Shown here in pieces: positions 41,433 through 49,495 of a stretch of DNA of 64,000 bases. How positions within the stretch are numbered: position 1 is the stretch's first letter; every line of letters begins with the position of its first letter. A model generated the notes under the pieces. That model ran no database searches. It had not been told where the DNA came from and worked only from the letters and a program-made list of their open reading frames with translations. A program made the position numbers and the translations under genes. The stretch is from Stenotrophomonas indicatrix (GTDB lineage Bacteria > Pseudomonadota > Gammaproteobacteria > Xanthomonadales > Xanthomonadaceae), in NCBI GenBank assembly GCA_041545745.1, contig CP168152.1, positions 1,982,001-2,046,000 of the forward strand. The letters run 5' to 3'.

Positions 41433-42674
41433 TCAATACAGGATGCGCGTGCGCAACGTGCCCGGAATCGCAGCCAGTTCGTCACGCACCGCGCTGGCCT
41501 GTTCCTCGCTGGCGGTGATGTCGATCACCACGTAACCCACCTTCGGGTCGGTGCGCAGGAACTGGCCGTCGATGTTGACGTTGTGCCGCGAGAAGATCTC
41601 GTTGACCTTGGACAGCACGCCCGGCACGTTCTGGTGGATGTGCAGCAGGCGCAGGCTGTCGGCGTGCTCGGGCAGGGTCACTTCCGGGAAGTTGACCGCC
41701 GACAGGGTGCTGCCGTTGTCGCTGTAGCGCACCAGCTTGGCCGCCACTTCGATGCCGATGTTGTCCTGCGCTTCCAGCGTGCTGCCGCCCACGTGTGGGG
41801 TCAGGATCACGTTGTCGTGGCGGGTCAGCGGCGATTCGAAGATATCGCCGTTGCCCTTCGGCTCGACCGGGAACACGTCCAGCGCGGCGCCACCGATGTG
41901 GCCGCTGGCCAGCGCAGCATCCAGCGCATCGATGTCGACCACGGTGCCGCGGGCAGCGTTGATCAGGTGCGCGCCGCGGCGCATCTTCGCCAGCTCGGTG
42001 CTGCCGATCATCCACTGCGTGGACGGCGTCTCCGGCACGTGCAGGGTGACGATGTCGGCGCGCGCCAGCAGGTCGTCCAGGCTGGTCGCGGCACGCGCAT
42101 TGCCCAGCGACAGCTTGGTTTCCACGTCGTGGAAGATCACCTGCATGCCCAGCGATTCGGCCAGCACGCCCACCTGGGTGCCGATATGCCCGTAGCCGAT
42201 GATGCCCAGGACCTTGCCGCGCACCTCATGGCTGCCACTGGCCGACTTCGACCAGCCGCCGCGATGGCATTCGGCGTTCTTCTGCGGGATACCGCGGGTC
42301 AGCATGATCGCTTCGGCGATCACCAGCTCGGCGACGCTGCGGGTATTGGAGTAGGGCGCGTTGAATACCGGAATGCCGGCCAGCTCGGCCGCATCCAGAT
42401 CGACCTGGTTGGTGCCGATGCAGAAGCAGCCGACCGCGATCAGGCGCTTGGCCTCGGCCAGCACCTCGGCGCTGAGCTGGGTGCGCGAACGGATGCCGAC
42501 GATGTGGGCTTCGGCAATGCGCGCCTTCAGTTCGTCCTCGGGCAGTGCCTTGGTGTGCGCCTCGATCTGGCTGTAGCCGGCGGCGCTGAACACCTCCACG
42601 GCGGTCTGGCTGACCCCCTCCAACAACAGTACGCGGATATCCTGCTTCGGGAACGAGGTCTTCTTCGGCGACAT
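41433..42674 (-). CDS. serA: D-3-phosphoglycerate dehydrogenase with ACT domain
   Basis: SerA oxidises 3-phosphoglycerate, the first step of serine synthesis. The 413-residue protein starts at the ATG at 42674 (SPKKTSFPKQDIRVLLLEG). Its substrate domain shows IGCFCIGTNQVDLDAA. The NAD site is GKVLGIIGYGHIGTQVG, followed by NAARGTVVDIDAL and the catalytic-region sequences VILTPHVGGST and LDVFPVEP. The last 75 residues form the ACT domain that binds serine for feedback control (IHQNVPGVLSKVNEIFSRHNVNI). It is divergent from a D-2-hydroxyglutarate dehydrogenase-like gene. Confidence 0.95.
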   Translation of the reverse strand: MSPKKTSFPKQDIRVLLLEGVSQTAVEVFSAAGYSQIEAHTKALPEDELKARIAEAHIVGIRSRTQLSAEVLAEAKRLIAVGCFCIGTNQVDLDAAELAGIPVFNAPYSNTRSVAELVIAEAIMLTRGIPQKNAECHRGGWSKSASGSHEVRGKVLGIIGYGHIGTQVGVLAESLGMQVIFHDVETKLSLGNARAATSLDDLLARADIVTLHVPETPSTQWMIGSTELAKMRRGAHLINAARGTVVDIDALDAALASGHIGGAALDVFPVEPKGNGDIFESPLTRHDNVILTPHVGGSTLEAQDNIGIEVAAKLVRYSDNGSTLSAVNFPEVTLPEHADSLRLLHIHQNVPGVLSKVNEIFSRHNVNIDGQFLRTDPKVGYVVIDITASEEQASAVRDELAAIPGTLRTRILY

Positions 42675-42843
42675 GGGGCGGCACGGCCAGTGGGACAGGG
42701 GCTGACCACTATGCCAGATCGCAACGCCCATGGTGCAGTGCGCAATTGGTTGCAACTGCAGCTATCGAGGGCGCTGGAGGGCTGGACGCTGGGCCCGGCC
42801 ACTGGCACGCTTGCCCGTTCTTCACGCCCCGCGCCGGACCGTC

Positions 42844-44232
42844 ATGACCGATTCCCGCATCGCCTCGTTGCAGCAGGCCTGTCCCGGCCTGAAGCTGAAG
42901 ACCGACCCTGCCGACCTGGAGCATTACGGCCGCGACTGGACCCGGCGCTGGACACCGGCGCCGCTGGCGATCGCGTTGCCGGCCACGGTCGAAGAAGTGC
43001 AGGCGGTGATGCGCTGGACCGCGGCCGAGGGCGTGGCGGTGGTTCCCTCCGGCGGTCGCACCGGCCTTTCCGGCGGTGCGGTAGCGACCAATGGCGAGCT
43101 GGTGCTGAGCCTGGAGCGGATGAACAAGGCGCTGGACTACGATGCGGTCGACCGCACCCTGGTGGTGCAGGCCGGCATGCCACTGGAGGCGCTGCACAAC
43201 GCCGCGCTTGAACATGGCCTCATCTATCCGGTGGACTTCGCTGCGCGCGGGTCGTGCTCGATCGGCGGCAACATCGCCACCAATGCCGGTGGCATCCGGG
43301 TGATCCGCTACGGCAATACCCGTGAATGGATCGCCGGGCTGAAAGTGGTCACCGCCACGGGCGAACTGCTCGAGCTCAACAAGGGCCTGATCAAGAACTC
43401 CAGCGGCTACGATTTCCGCCAGCTGCTGATCGGCTCGGAAGGCACGCTGGGCGTGATCGTCGAGGCCACGGTGAAGCTCACCGACCCGCCGCCGGCCAGC
43501 AACGTGATGCTGCTGGCGCTGCCCAGCTTCGACGTGCTGATGCAGGTGTTCGCCGCGTTCCGCGCGCGACTGCAGCTGCAGGCCTTCGAATTCTTCACCG
43601 ACCGTGCGCTGGAGCACGTGCTGTCACACGGCGCGCAGGCACCGTTCGACGAGGTGCATCCGTATTACGTGGTGACCGAATTCGCTGCCGGCGATGAAGC
43701 GCAGGAAGCAGCGGCAATGGCCGCCTTCGAAGACTGCATGGGCAATGGCTGGGTCAGCGACGGGGTGATCAGTGCCAGCGATGCCCAGGCGGCGCAGCTG
43801 TGGCGCCTGCGCGAGGGCATCACCGAGGCGCTGGCGCGCTACAAGCCCTACAAGAACGATGTCTCGGTGCGGATCTCGTCGATGCCGGCGTTCCTGGCCG
43901 AGACCCAGGCGCTGATCGGCGACGCCTACCCGCATTTCGATGTGGTCTGGTTCGGCCATATCGGTGACGGCAACCTGCACATCAATGTGCTCAAGCCGGA
44001 TGACACCAGCGATGCCGATTTCGTGACCCAGTGCGAGCACGTGACCAAGCTGCTGGCGCAGGTGCTGGCGCGCTTCAATGGCAGCATTTCGGCCGAACAC
44101 GGTATCGGTCTGGTCAAGAAGGGCTACCTGGACAGCACCCGTGGCCCGGCCGAGATCGCGCTGATGAAGGCGGTCAAGCGCGCGTTCGATCCCGAAGGGC
44201 GGCTGAATCCCGGCAAATTGTTCGACCTTTGA
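42844..44232 (+). CDS. FAD-linked D-2-hydroxyglutarate dehydrogenase-like oxidase
   Basis: The 462-residue protein has the VAO/PCMH FAD domain: VPSGGRTGLSGGAV near residue 60 binds the diphosphate, with RGSCSIGGNIATNAGG and LKNSSGYDFRQLLIGSEGTLGVI. The C-terminal domain ends with HIGDGNLHINV and SISAEHGIGLVKKGYL, which carry metal/substrate residues. It starts at the ATG at 42844, 170 bp from the divergent serA. In Pseudomonas a D2HG dehydrogenase is paired with SerA, which reduces 2-oxoglutarate while making serine; this layout suggests the same pairing. A D-lactate or glycolate dehydrogenase is the main alternative. Confidence 0.85.
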   Translation: MTDSRIASLQQACPGLKLKTDPADLEHYGRDWTRRWTPAPLAIALPATVEEVQAVMRWTAAEGVAVVPSGGRTGLSGGAVATNGELVLSLERMNKALDYDAVDRTLVVQAGMPLEALHNAALEHGLIYPVDFAARGSCSIGGNIATNAGGIRVIRYGNTREWIAGLKVVTATGELLELNKGLIKNSSGYDFRQLLIGSEGTLGVIVEATVKLTDPPPASNVMLLALPSFDVLMQVFAAFRARLQLQAFEFFTDRALEHVLSHGAQAPFDEVHPYYVVTEFAAGDEAQEAAAMAAFEDCMGNGWVSDGVISASDAQAAQLWRLREGITEALARYKPYKNDVSVRISSMPAFLAETQALIGDAYPHFDVVWFGHIGDGNLHINVLKPDDTSDADFVTQCEHVTKLLAQVLARFNGSISAEHGIGLVKKGYLDSTRGPAEIALMKAVKRAFDPEGRLNPGKLFDL

Positions 44233-44279
44233 CACGGGCAAAGACTTCACCCAGCCGTTACGCTCCACCCACCCAATCG

Positions 44280-44594
44280 ATGAACTCACTGACCATGATC
44301 CGTCCGCTTCTGCTACTTGCCCTGTTGTCCCTGCCGCTGGCCGGCTTCGCTTCGAGCTTTGCCGGCACCTCGGCCGGGTCGGCGACGGGCGCCTCTTCGG
44401 GTTCCTCGGGCAGCAGCTCGGGCGATGACAAGGTGGTGCTGGCTGCCCGCGATGATGCGGCGGCGTTTGTCGCCAGCGATGGCCAGATCCGTGGCGCACG
44501 CCTGCAGGCGGCACTGGTGCACCTGCGTGAGCAGGATGCAGCTGCACAGCAGCAGAGCGACCTGCAGCTGGCGCGCGCGCTTCTGGCGCGTTGA
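44280..44594 (+). CDS. DUF2388 family small exported protein
   Basis: The 104-residue protein has a signal peptide (IRPLLLLALLSLPLAGFASS), a Ser/Gly linker, and the conserved core VVLAARDDAAAFVASDGQIRGARLQAALVHLRE, the mark of DUF2388 proteins known mostly from Pseudomonas. The function of the family is unknown. ATGs at 44280 and 44295 are both possible. It stands just before a DUF4105 protein, a pairing that suggests a shared envelope role. Confidence 0.75.
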   Translation: MNSLTMIRPLLLLALLSLPLAGFASSFAGTSAGSATGASSGSSGSSSGDDKVVLAARDDAAAFVASDGQIRGARLQAALVHLREQDAAAQQQSDLQLARALLAR

Positions 44595-44606
44595 TCCAGC
44601 GCCCGG

Positions 44607-44631
44607 GTAGTGCCGGCCGCTGGCCGGCAAC
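44607..44631 (+). repeat. SMAG palindrome, GTAGTGCCGGCC type
   Basis: GTAG is followed by TGCCGGCC-GC-TGGCCGGCA. This is the arm sequence I associate most strongly with S. maltophilia SMAG elements. It ends 4 bp before the next start codon. Confidence 0.85.
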
Positions 44632-44634
44632 CTC

Positions 44635-46434
44635 ATGACATCTGTTCGGAACGCAGCCACACATGGCGTGGCTCTACTGCTGACCGCTCACGTTGCGCAC
44701 GCGGCTGATCGCCTGCAGCTCGACCCGGCCGGGCTGAGCCCGGCACAGCAGCAGGTGGCGACGCAGACACTGACTGATGTGCAGTCGCTGCTGCCCGACG
44801 GTCTGTTGCGTGCATTGCCCGCGCAGGTGCAGGTCGGCTGGCGTGACGACCTGCCCGCCAACGTGCATGGCCGTGCCTTCGCCGGGCGCATCGCGCTGCG
44901 CCGCGACCTGCTGGATGAAGACGTGGCCGGCGCCCGGCGCGCCCGCCGCAGTGCGCTGGTGCACGAACTGACCCATGTTGCCGACCGCACTGCTACACAC
45001 TGGTCCCGCAGTGCCCGCTGGCGTGACCTTGCAGGTTGGCAGCGCAAGCCATGGCATCTGGGCCGCGGTGACAATGCCTTCCGCGACCGCAGCCCCGATG
45101 CCTATGAACTGACCGACCCGGCCGAGTACCTGGCGGTGAACGCCGAACACTTCGTGCTGGATGCAGAGTTCGCATGCCGCCGCCCAGCACTGGCGCAATG
45201 GTATCGCGCGCATTTCGGTATGCCGCCATCGTTGCCTGCGCCGCACTGCGCGGGCACGGTTCCGCTATTGCAGGCCGACGCGGAAGAGGGCGCCGCTTCG
45301 CTGCTGGCACTGGACCCGGCCCGGGTCTACGCCGTGGACTATCTGTTTGCCGAAGGCAGTGCGCAGCCGATGAGCCGCTGGGGCCACAGCATGCTGCGGC
45401 TGGTGATCTGCCGTCCCGGCCGCGCACCGGGACCGGATTGCAGGCTGGACCTGGAGCATCACCGGGTGCTGTCCTTCCGCGCCTTCGTCGGTGACGTGCA
45501 GATTTCCAACTGGCGCGGCCTGACCGGTGGCTATCCTTCGCGCCTGTTCGTGCTGCCGCTGCAGCAGGTGGTGGACGAGTACACCAAGGTAGAGCTGCGC
45601 GGACTGGCCTCGCTGCCGCTGCAGCTGGACCGCAGCGAGATCGCCAGCCTGCTCGAACGCACTGCACAGGTGCACTGGAGCTATGACGGCCGCTATTACT
45701 TCGTCAGCAACAACTGCGCGGTGGAGACGGCGAAGCTGCTGCAGGCAGGCGTTCCGCGTCTGGGCGAAGCCGGCCTGGCCCAACTGAGCCCGCGCGGGTT
45801 GCGGCGACGGCTGGCGCGGCTGCATGCCCTGGACGAGCAGGTGCTGGCCGACCCCGCGCAGGCACAGGCGCAGGGCTACTACTTTGCGTCTGCGCGCAAT
45901 CACTACCAGCAGTTGTTCTCGGTTGCAGCAGCGCAGATGGCGTTGCCGGCGCGCGATGTGCGCGCATGGCTGGCGCTGCCGGCGCAACAGCGCGCACCGT
46001 GGCTGCTGCGCGGTGATGTGCGTGCCAGCGCCGGCCTGCTGCTGTTGGAACAGGCGGCGCAGCGGCGCGCGGAACTGCGCTCACGCGATGCGCTCAAGCG
46101 ACAGCTGCTGGCCGACCCGGACAGCAGTGCCACCCGTTCGCTGCGTGCGTTGCTGGAACAGAGCGGCCAGTGGTTGCGCCCGGGCCAGTTGCTTGTCGAC
46201 GCTGGCTACGGCCTGCCGCAGGCGGATGAACAAGCGGAAGTTGCACGGGCAGCGGCCGCTGCCAGCGCACAGACGGTACCCGCCTGGCAGGCATTGCGCG
46301 TGCAGCTTCGCGCGCAGCTGCCGGCGTCGCAGCGACGTGAACTGGATGACATCGACAACAATCTCGCTGCGTTGGGCGCGCGCGTGCGCGAGCAGGCGGC
46401 TGAAACACTCCCTACTGGCGCGGCAGCTCGATGA
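44635..46434 (+). CDS. DUF4105 envelope protein with N-terminal HExxH domain
   Basis: The 599-residue protein has a predicted signal peptide ending AHVAHAAD. Residues about 30-205 form a separate domain with a zinc-protease motif, VHELTHVAD (His 109, Glu 110, His 113), and a possible third ligand in DPAEYLAVNAEHF. Residues about 220-400 form the DUF4105 domain, with SRWGHSMLRLVIC and YYFVSNNCAVETAKLL, whose His and Cys recall papain-like hydrolases. The C-terminal third is helical and Ala/Arg rich. A GTAG palindrome (44655-44677) encodes part of the signal peptide. Function is unknown; cell-wall or lipoprotein processing would fit. Confidence 0.78.
   Translation: MTSVRNAATHGVALLLTAHVAHAADRLQLDPAGLSPAQQQVATQTLTDVQSLLPDGLLRALPAQVQVGWRDDLPANVHGRAFAGRIALRRDLLDEDVAGARRARRSALVHELTHVADRTATHWSRSARWRDLAGWQRKPWHLGRGDNAFRDRSPDAYELTDPAEYLAVNAEHFVLDAEFACRRPALAQWYRAHFGMPPSLPAPHCAGTVPLLQADAEEGAASLLALDPARVYAVDYLFAEGSAQPMSRWGHSMLRLVICRPGRAPGPDCRLDLEHHRVLSFRAFVGDVQISNWRGLTGGYPSRLFVLPLQQVVDEYTKVELRGLASLPLQLDRSEIASLLERTAQVHWSYDGRYYFVSNNCAVETAKLLQAGVPRLGEAGLAQLSPRGLRRRLARLHALDEQVLADPAQAQAQGYYFASARNHYQQLFSVAAAQMALPARDVRAWLALPAQQRAPWLLRGDVRASAGLLLLEQAAQRRAELRSRDALKRQLLADPDSSATRSLRALLEQSGQWLRPGQLLVDAGYGLPQADEQAEVARAAAAASAQTVPAWQALRVQLRAQLPASQRRELDDIDNNLAALGARVREQAAETLPTGAAAR
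44655..44677 (-). repeat. SMAG/GTAG palindrome inside the DUF4105 signal-peptide coding region
   Basis: AGCCACAC-ATG-GCGTGGCT-CTAC differs from the other copies by one base in one arm. It is read in frame as AATHGVALL, the n- and h-region of the signal peptide. Confidence 0.75.
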
Positions 46435-47479
46435 CAAAACGACTACCGCCGCCGATGCCCGGCGTGCAGTAGACCTGGCCGCCGTGCGCATCGGCGATCG
46501 CCTTGACCACAGCGAGGCCGAGGCCGCTGCCACCGCCCAGGCGCGATCGTGAGCCGTCGCCGCGCATGAACGGGTTGAAGATGTCCGCATGCAGGGTCGG
46601 GTCGATACCCGGGCCTTCGTCTTCGATCGCCACCTGTACGTGGGCCACGGTGTCATGCACGGCGATGCGTACCTTGCCCGGGTTGGCATAGCGGCGCGCG
46701 TTTTCCAGCAAGGCCAGCAGCGCCTGCCGCAACCGCGTCGGGTCACAATGGGCGGGGTGCTCTTCGCGGCTGGTTTCCAGCTCCAGCACGAAGCCGGCGC
46801 TGCGGAAGGCGGGATCCACCAAGGTCATCACCGAATGCACTTCGGCCACCACGTCGGTGCGGGCGCGGCGCACGTCGAGGCGGGCGTTGTCGGCCAGGCT
46901 CAGCACCCGCAGGTCCTCGATCAGCCGTGACAGGCCCTCGACCTGCGCCAGCAGGCTGCGGAACTGCGACTCATCAGGTTGGAAAACGCCTTCGGCCAGG
47001 CCCTGCAGGCGGCCGCGCAGGATCGTCACCGGCGTGCGCAGTTCATGGGCGATGGCTGCGTGCCACATCACCCGTTCGCTTTCCATGTGCTGCAGGCGGC
47101 GCGCCATCGCATTGAAGTCGTCCACCAGCGCTGCGACCTCGCCGGGGGAGTTGGCCTCGGCCGTGGCGCGTGCGCCGAGATCGCCGCCCGCCAGCGCGCG
47201 CACGCTGTCCACCAGTGAATTGAGCGGGGACAGGATGCGATGGGCCAGGCGGAACGAGGCGGCGATCGCCAGCGCCAGGCCGGTCAGGATCACCCCGACC
47301 ATCCACGCCAGCTCAGGTCCCGTCGGCAGCCAACCTTCCGGCTCTTCCGCGCTGGCCGGGAAGAACTCGATCAGTACTGCATACAGCAGCCACGAAGAGA
47401 GGATCACCATCACGATGACGCCGACGACCATCAGCGACATCGACACGATGATGTGCCGGCTGAGCCCGGAGCGGCGCAT
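46412..47479 (-). CDS. smeSy: Sensor histidine kinase beside the RND efflux genes
   Basis: The 355-residue inner-membrane kinase has two membrane segments (about 13-38 and 60-82) around a short periplasmic loop of about 25 residues, so it probably does not sense through a large external domain. A HAMP segment is followed by the phospho-acceptor His in WHAAIAHELRTPVTILRG. ATPase boxes are LLENARRYA (N), DEGPGIDPTL (G1), FNPFMRGDGSRSRLGGGSGLGLA (F/G2). The start overlaps the response regulator stop by 1 bp. Its 3' end overlaps the converging DUF4105 gene by 23 bp. The symbol is by locus similarity to SmeSyRy. Confidence 0.82.
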   Translation of the reverse strand: MRRSGLSRHIIVSMSLMVVGVIVMVILSSWLLYAVLIEFFPASAEEPEGWLPTGPELAWMVGVILTGLALAIAASFRLAHRILSPLNSLVDSVRALAGGDLGARATAEANSPGEVAALVDDFNAMARRLQHMESERVMWHAAIAHELRTPVTILRGRLQGLAEGVFQPDESQFRSLLAQVEGLSRLIEDLRVLSLADNARLDVRRARTDVVAEVHSVMTLVDPAFRSAGFVLELETSREEHPAHCDPTRLRQALLALLENARRYANPGKVRIAVHDTVAHVQVAIEDEGPGIDPTLHADIFNPFMRGDGSRSRLGGGSGLGLAVVKAIADAHGGQVYCTPGIGGGSRFVIELPRQ

Positions 47480-48195
47480 CAGCGGTCGGCCATCAGACGG
47501 TAGCCGACACCGCGCACGCTGGCCGGAATCTGGGTGAGGCCCACTTCGTCCAGTTTGCGCCGCAGCTTGCTGACATGGCTGTCCACGGTGCGCTCCAGCG
47601 CCTCGCTTTCCGGCAGGCATTCGTGCATCAGCTCGCTGCGGCTGAAGATCCGTGACGGCGCCAATGCCATGCAATGCAGCAGCTTGAATTCGGTCAGGGT
47701 CAGCAGCAGCTCGTGGCTGTAGCCTTCGCCTTCCACATGCACCGCGTGGGTGGCGGTGTCGATCAGCAAAGGGCCGACGCGCAGCGCGCTGGGCGCATCC
47801 GCTCGCGAGCTGCGCAGCGTACGCCGCAGTACTGCACGCACGCGCGCCGCCACTTCCGCCGGGTTGAACGGCTTGACCACGTAGTCATCGGCGCCCATCC
47901 GCAGTGCGGTCAGCTTGTCCAGATCCTGGTCCAGCGCGGTCAGCATGATGACCGGCGTTTCGCCGCGCTGGCGCAGCTGGGTCAGCACGCTCCAGCCATC
48001 CAGCCGCGGCAGCTGCACGTCCAGCAGTACAAGGTCCGGGCGCATGCTGCGATGCATGTCCAGGGCAATCTGGCCATCGGCCGCACACAGGGTACGCAGG
48101 CCCTCGCGTTCAAGGTAGGCGGCAAGAATGTCGGCGATCTCGGCTTCGTCCTCGACGATCAGGACCAGCGCCGCGAGGGCAGGGGAGGCATGCAT
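47479..48195 (-). CDS. smeRy: OmpR-family response regulator beside the RND efflux genes
   Basis: The 238-residue protein has a receiver domain: acidic pair in VEDEAEIADIL, the phosphorylated Asp in DLVLLDVQLPRLDGW (about residue 60) and the Lys in DDYVVKPFNPAE. A winged-helix domain follows, with LTEFKLLHCM, SRSELMHECLPESEALERTVDSHVSKLRRKL and VRGVGYRL. It starts at the ATG at 48195 and precedes the kinase. The 130-bp divergent region to the efflux genes contains three 11-bp-spaced CTCCA repeats, a plausible binding site. S. maltophilia SmeRy acts in this setting. Confidence 0.85.
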   Translation of the reverse strand: MHASPALAALVLIVEDEAEIADILAAYLEREGLRTLCAADGQIALDMHRSMRPDLVLLDVQLPRLDGWSVLTQLRQRGETPVIMLTALDQDLDKLTALRMGADDYVVKPFNPAEVAARVRAVLRRTLRSSRADAPSALRVGPLLIDTATHAVHVEGEGYSHELLLTLTEFKLLHCMALAPSRIFSRSELMHECLPESEALERTVDSHVSKLRRKLDEVGLTQIPASVRGVGYRLMADR

Positions 48196-48222
48196 GGCAA
48201 GGCGAGGCCGGAAGGTGCTTGC

Positions 48223-48255
48223 CCTCCATCGTATCTCCACAGTTCCTCCATCGAA
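48223..48255. promoter_or_regulatory. Three tandem 11-bp repeats in the divergent efflux/regulator region
   Basis: CTCCA occurs at 48224, 48235 and 48246, exactly 11 bp apart; the outer two copies extend to CCTCCATCG. Direct repeats at one helical turn are the usual binding pattern of OmpR-family regulators, and the gene next to it encodes one. Confidence 0.55.
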
Positions 48256-48325
48256 ACCCCATCATCGCCACGCACACTGCGCGCTTCATGATTCGTCAGC
48301 CGCGTCTGCGGCACTGTGCACAGCA

Positions 48326-49474
48326 ATGAGAACCTTCAGGACTCCGGTCGCGCTGGTCGCGGCCTTCGCCTTGGCCATGACGGCCTGTTCCCGCCCCCAA
48401 CCCACCGTCGAAGCCGTGCCGCGCGTCAGCGTGGTGACCGTTGGCCCGCAGGTGGTGCAGCGCGATGATGAACTGCCCGGTCGGGTCGCGGCGGTGCGCA
48501 CTGCGCAGATCCGTGCGCAGGTCGGCGGCATCGTGCAGCGCCGGATGTTCGAGCAGGGCGCGGAAGTACATGCCGGGCAGCCACTGTTCCAGATCGACCC
48601 GGCGGCGTTCCGCGCCGATGTCGATTCGGCGCTGGCGGCCCTGCAGCGCAGCGAGGCCGCCCTTGGCCGCAGCCGCGTGCAGTCACAGCGCCTGCAGGCA
48701 CTGGCCGCTGCGCAGGCGGTCAGCCAGCAGCATCGCGATGATGCCAGCGCCGAGCACGAGCAGGCCCGCGCTGCGGTCAACGAGGCACGCGCGATCCTGG
48801 CGCGACGCCAGCTCGACCTGCGCTATGCGACGGTCAGTGCACCGATCGATGGGCGCATCGACCAGGCATTGGTGACCGAAGGCGCGCTGGTCGGCGTCGC
48901 CGACGCCGAGCCGATGGCGGTGGTGCAGCAGATCGACCAGGTCTATGTGGACGTGCGCCAGCCTGCATCGCAGCTGCAGTCCCTGCGCCGTGGTGCAGTG
49001 GACGGCGAGCTGCCGGTGACGATCATCGGCGCGGCGGGTACGCCGCTGCCCGAGCGCGGCCGGCTGTTGTTCTCCGGTGTCAATGTCGATGCACGCACCG
49101 GCGATGTGATCCTGCGCATCCTGGTCGACAACCCTGAGCGGCAGCTGTTGCCGGGCATGTACGTGCGTGCCCGGGTGCCGCGCGGTGCGCCGGCCAGCGC
49201 GTTGCTGCTGCCACAGCAGGCGGTGCTGCGCAGCGCCGGTGGCCAGGCCTATGCCTGGGTCATCGCCGCCGATGGCAAAGCCGTGATCCGCACGCTGGAG
49301 GTGGACGGCAGCGTCAACCGGCAATGGTTGGTGCGGCATGGCCTGAAGGCGGGCGAGAAGGTCGTGGTGGAAGGCCAGGAGCGCCTGCAGGAGGGCGTGC
49401 TGGTCGATCCGCGCGACTGGCAGGCGCCGGTCGCCAGCGCCGGCGCAACGCCGGCATCCGCAAGCCAGGGCTGA
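48326..49474 (+). CDS. smeY: RND efflux periplasmic adaptor, SmeY-like lipoprotein
   Basis: The 382-residue membrane fusion protein begins with a lipoprotein signal ending LAMTACS. The biotinyl-lipoyl halves are RTAQIRAQVGGIVQRRMFEQGAEVHAGQPLFQID and YATVSAPIDGRIDQALVTEGALV, split by an alpha-hairpin (about 100-155). A beta-barrel and membrane-proximal domain follow. It joins the RND pump to an outer membrane channel. It is 21 bp before the pump gene and divergent from the two-component genes. The SmeYZ match rests on this layout and the lack of a channel gene. Confidence 0.85.
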   Translation: MRTFRTPVALVAAFALAMTACSRPQPTVEAVPRVSVVTVGPQVVQRDDELPGRVAAVRTAQIRAQVGGIVQRRMFEQGAEVHAGQPLFQIDPAAFRADVDSALAALQRSEAALGRSRVQSQRLQALAAAQAVSQQHRDDASAEHEQARAAVNEARAILARRQLDLRYATVSAPIDGRIDQALVTEGALVGVADAEPMAVVQQIDQVYVDVRQPASQLQSLRRGAVDGELPVTIIGAAGTPLPERGRLLFSGVNVDARTGDVILRILVDNPERQLLPGMYVRARVPRGAPASALLLPQQAVLRSAGGQAYAWVIAADGKAVIRTLEVDGSVNRQWLVRHGLKAGEKVVVEGQERLQEGVLVDPRDWQAPVASAGATPASASQG

Positions 49475-49495
49475 GCCCTTCCAGGAACCTACGAC

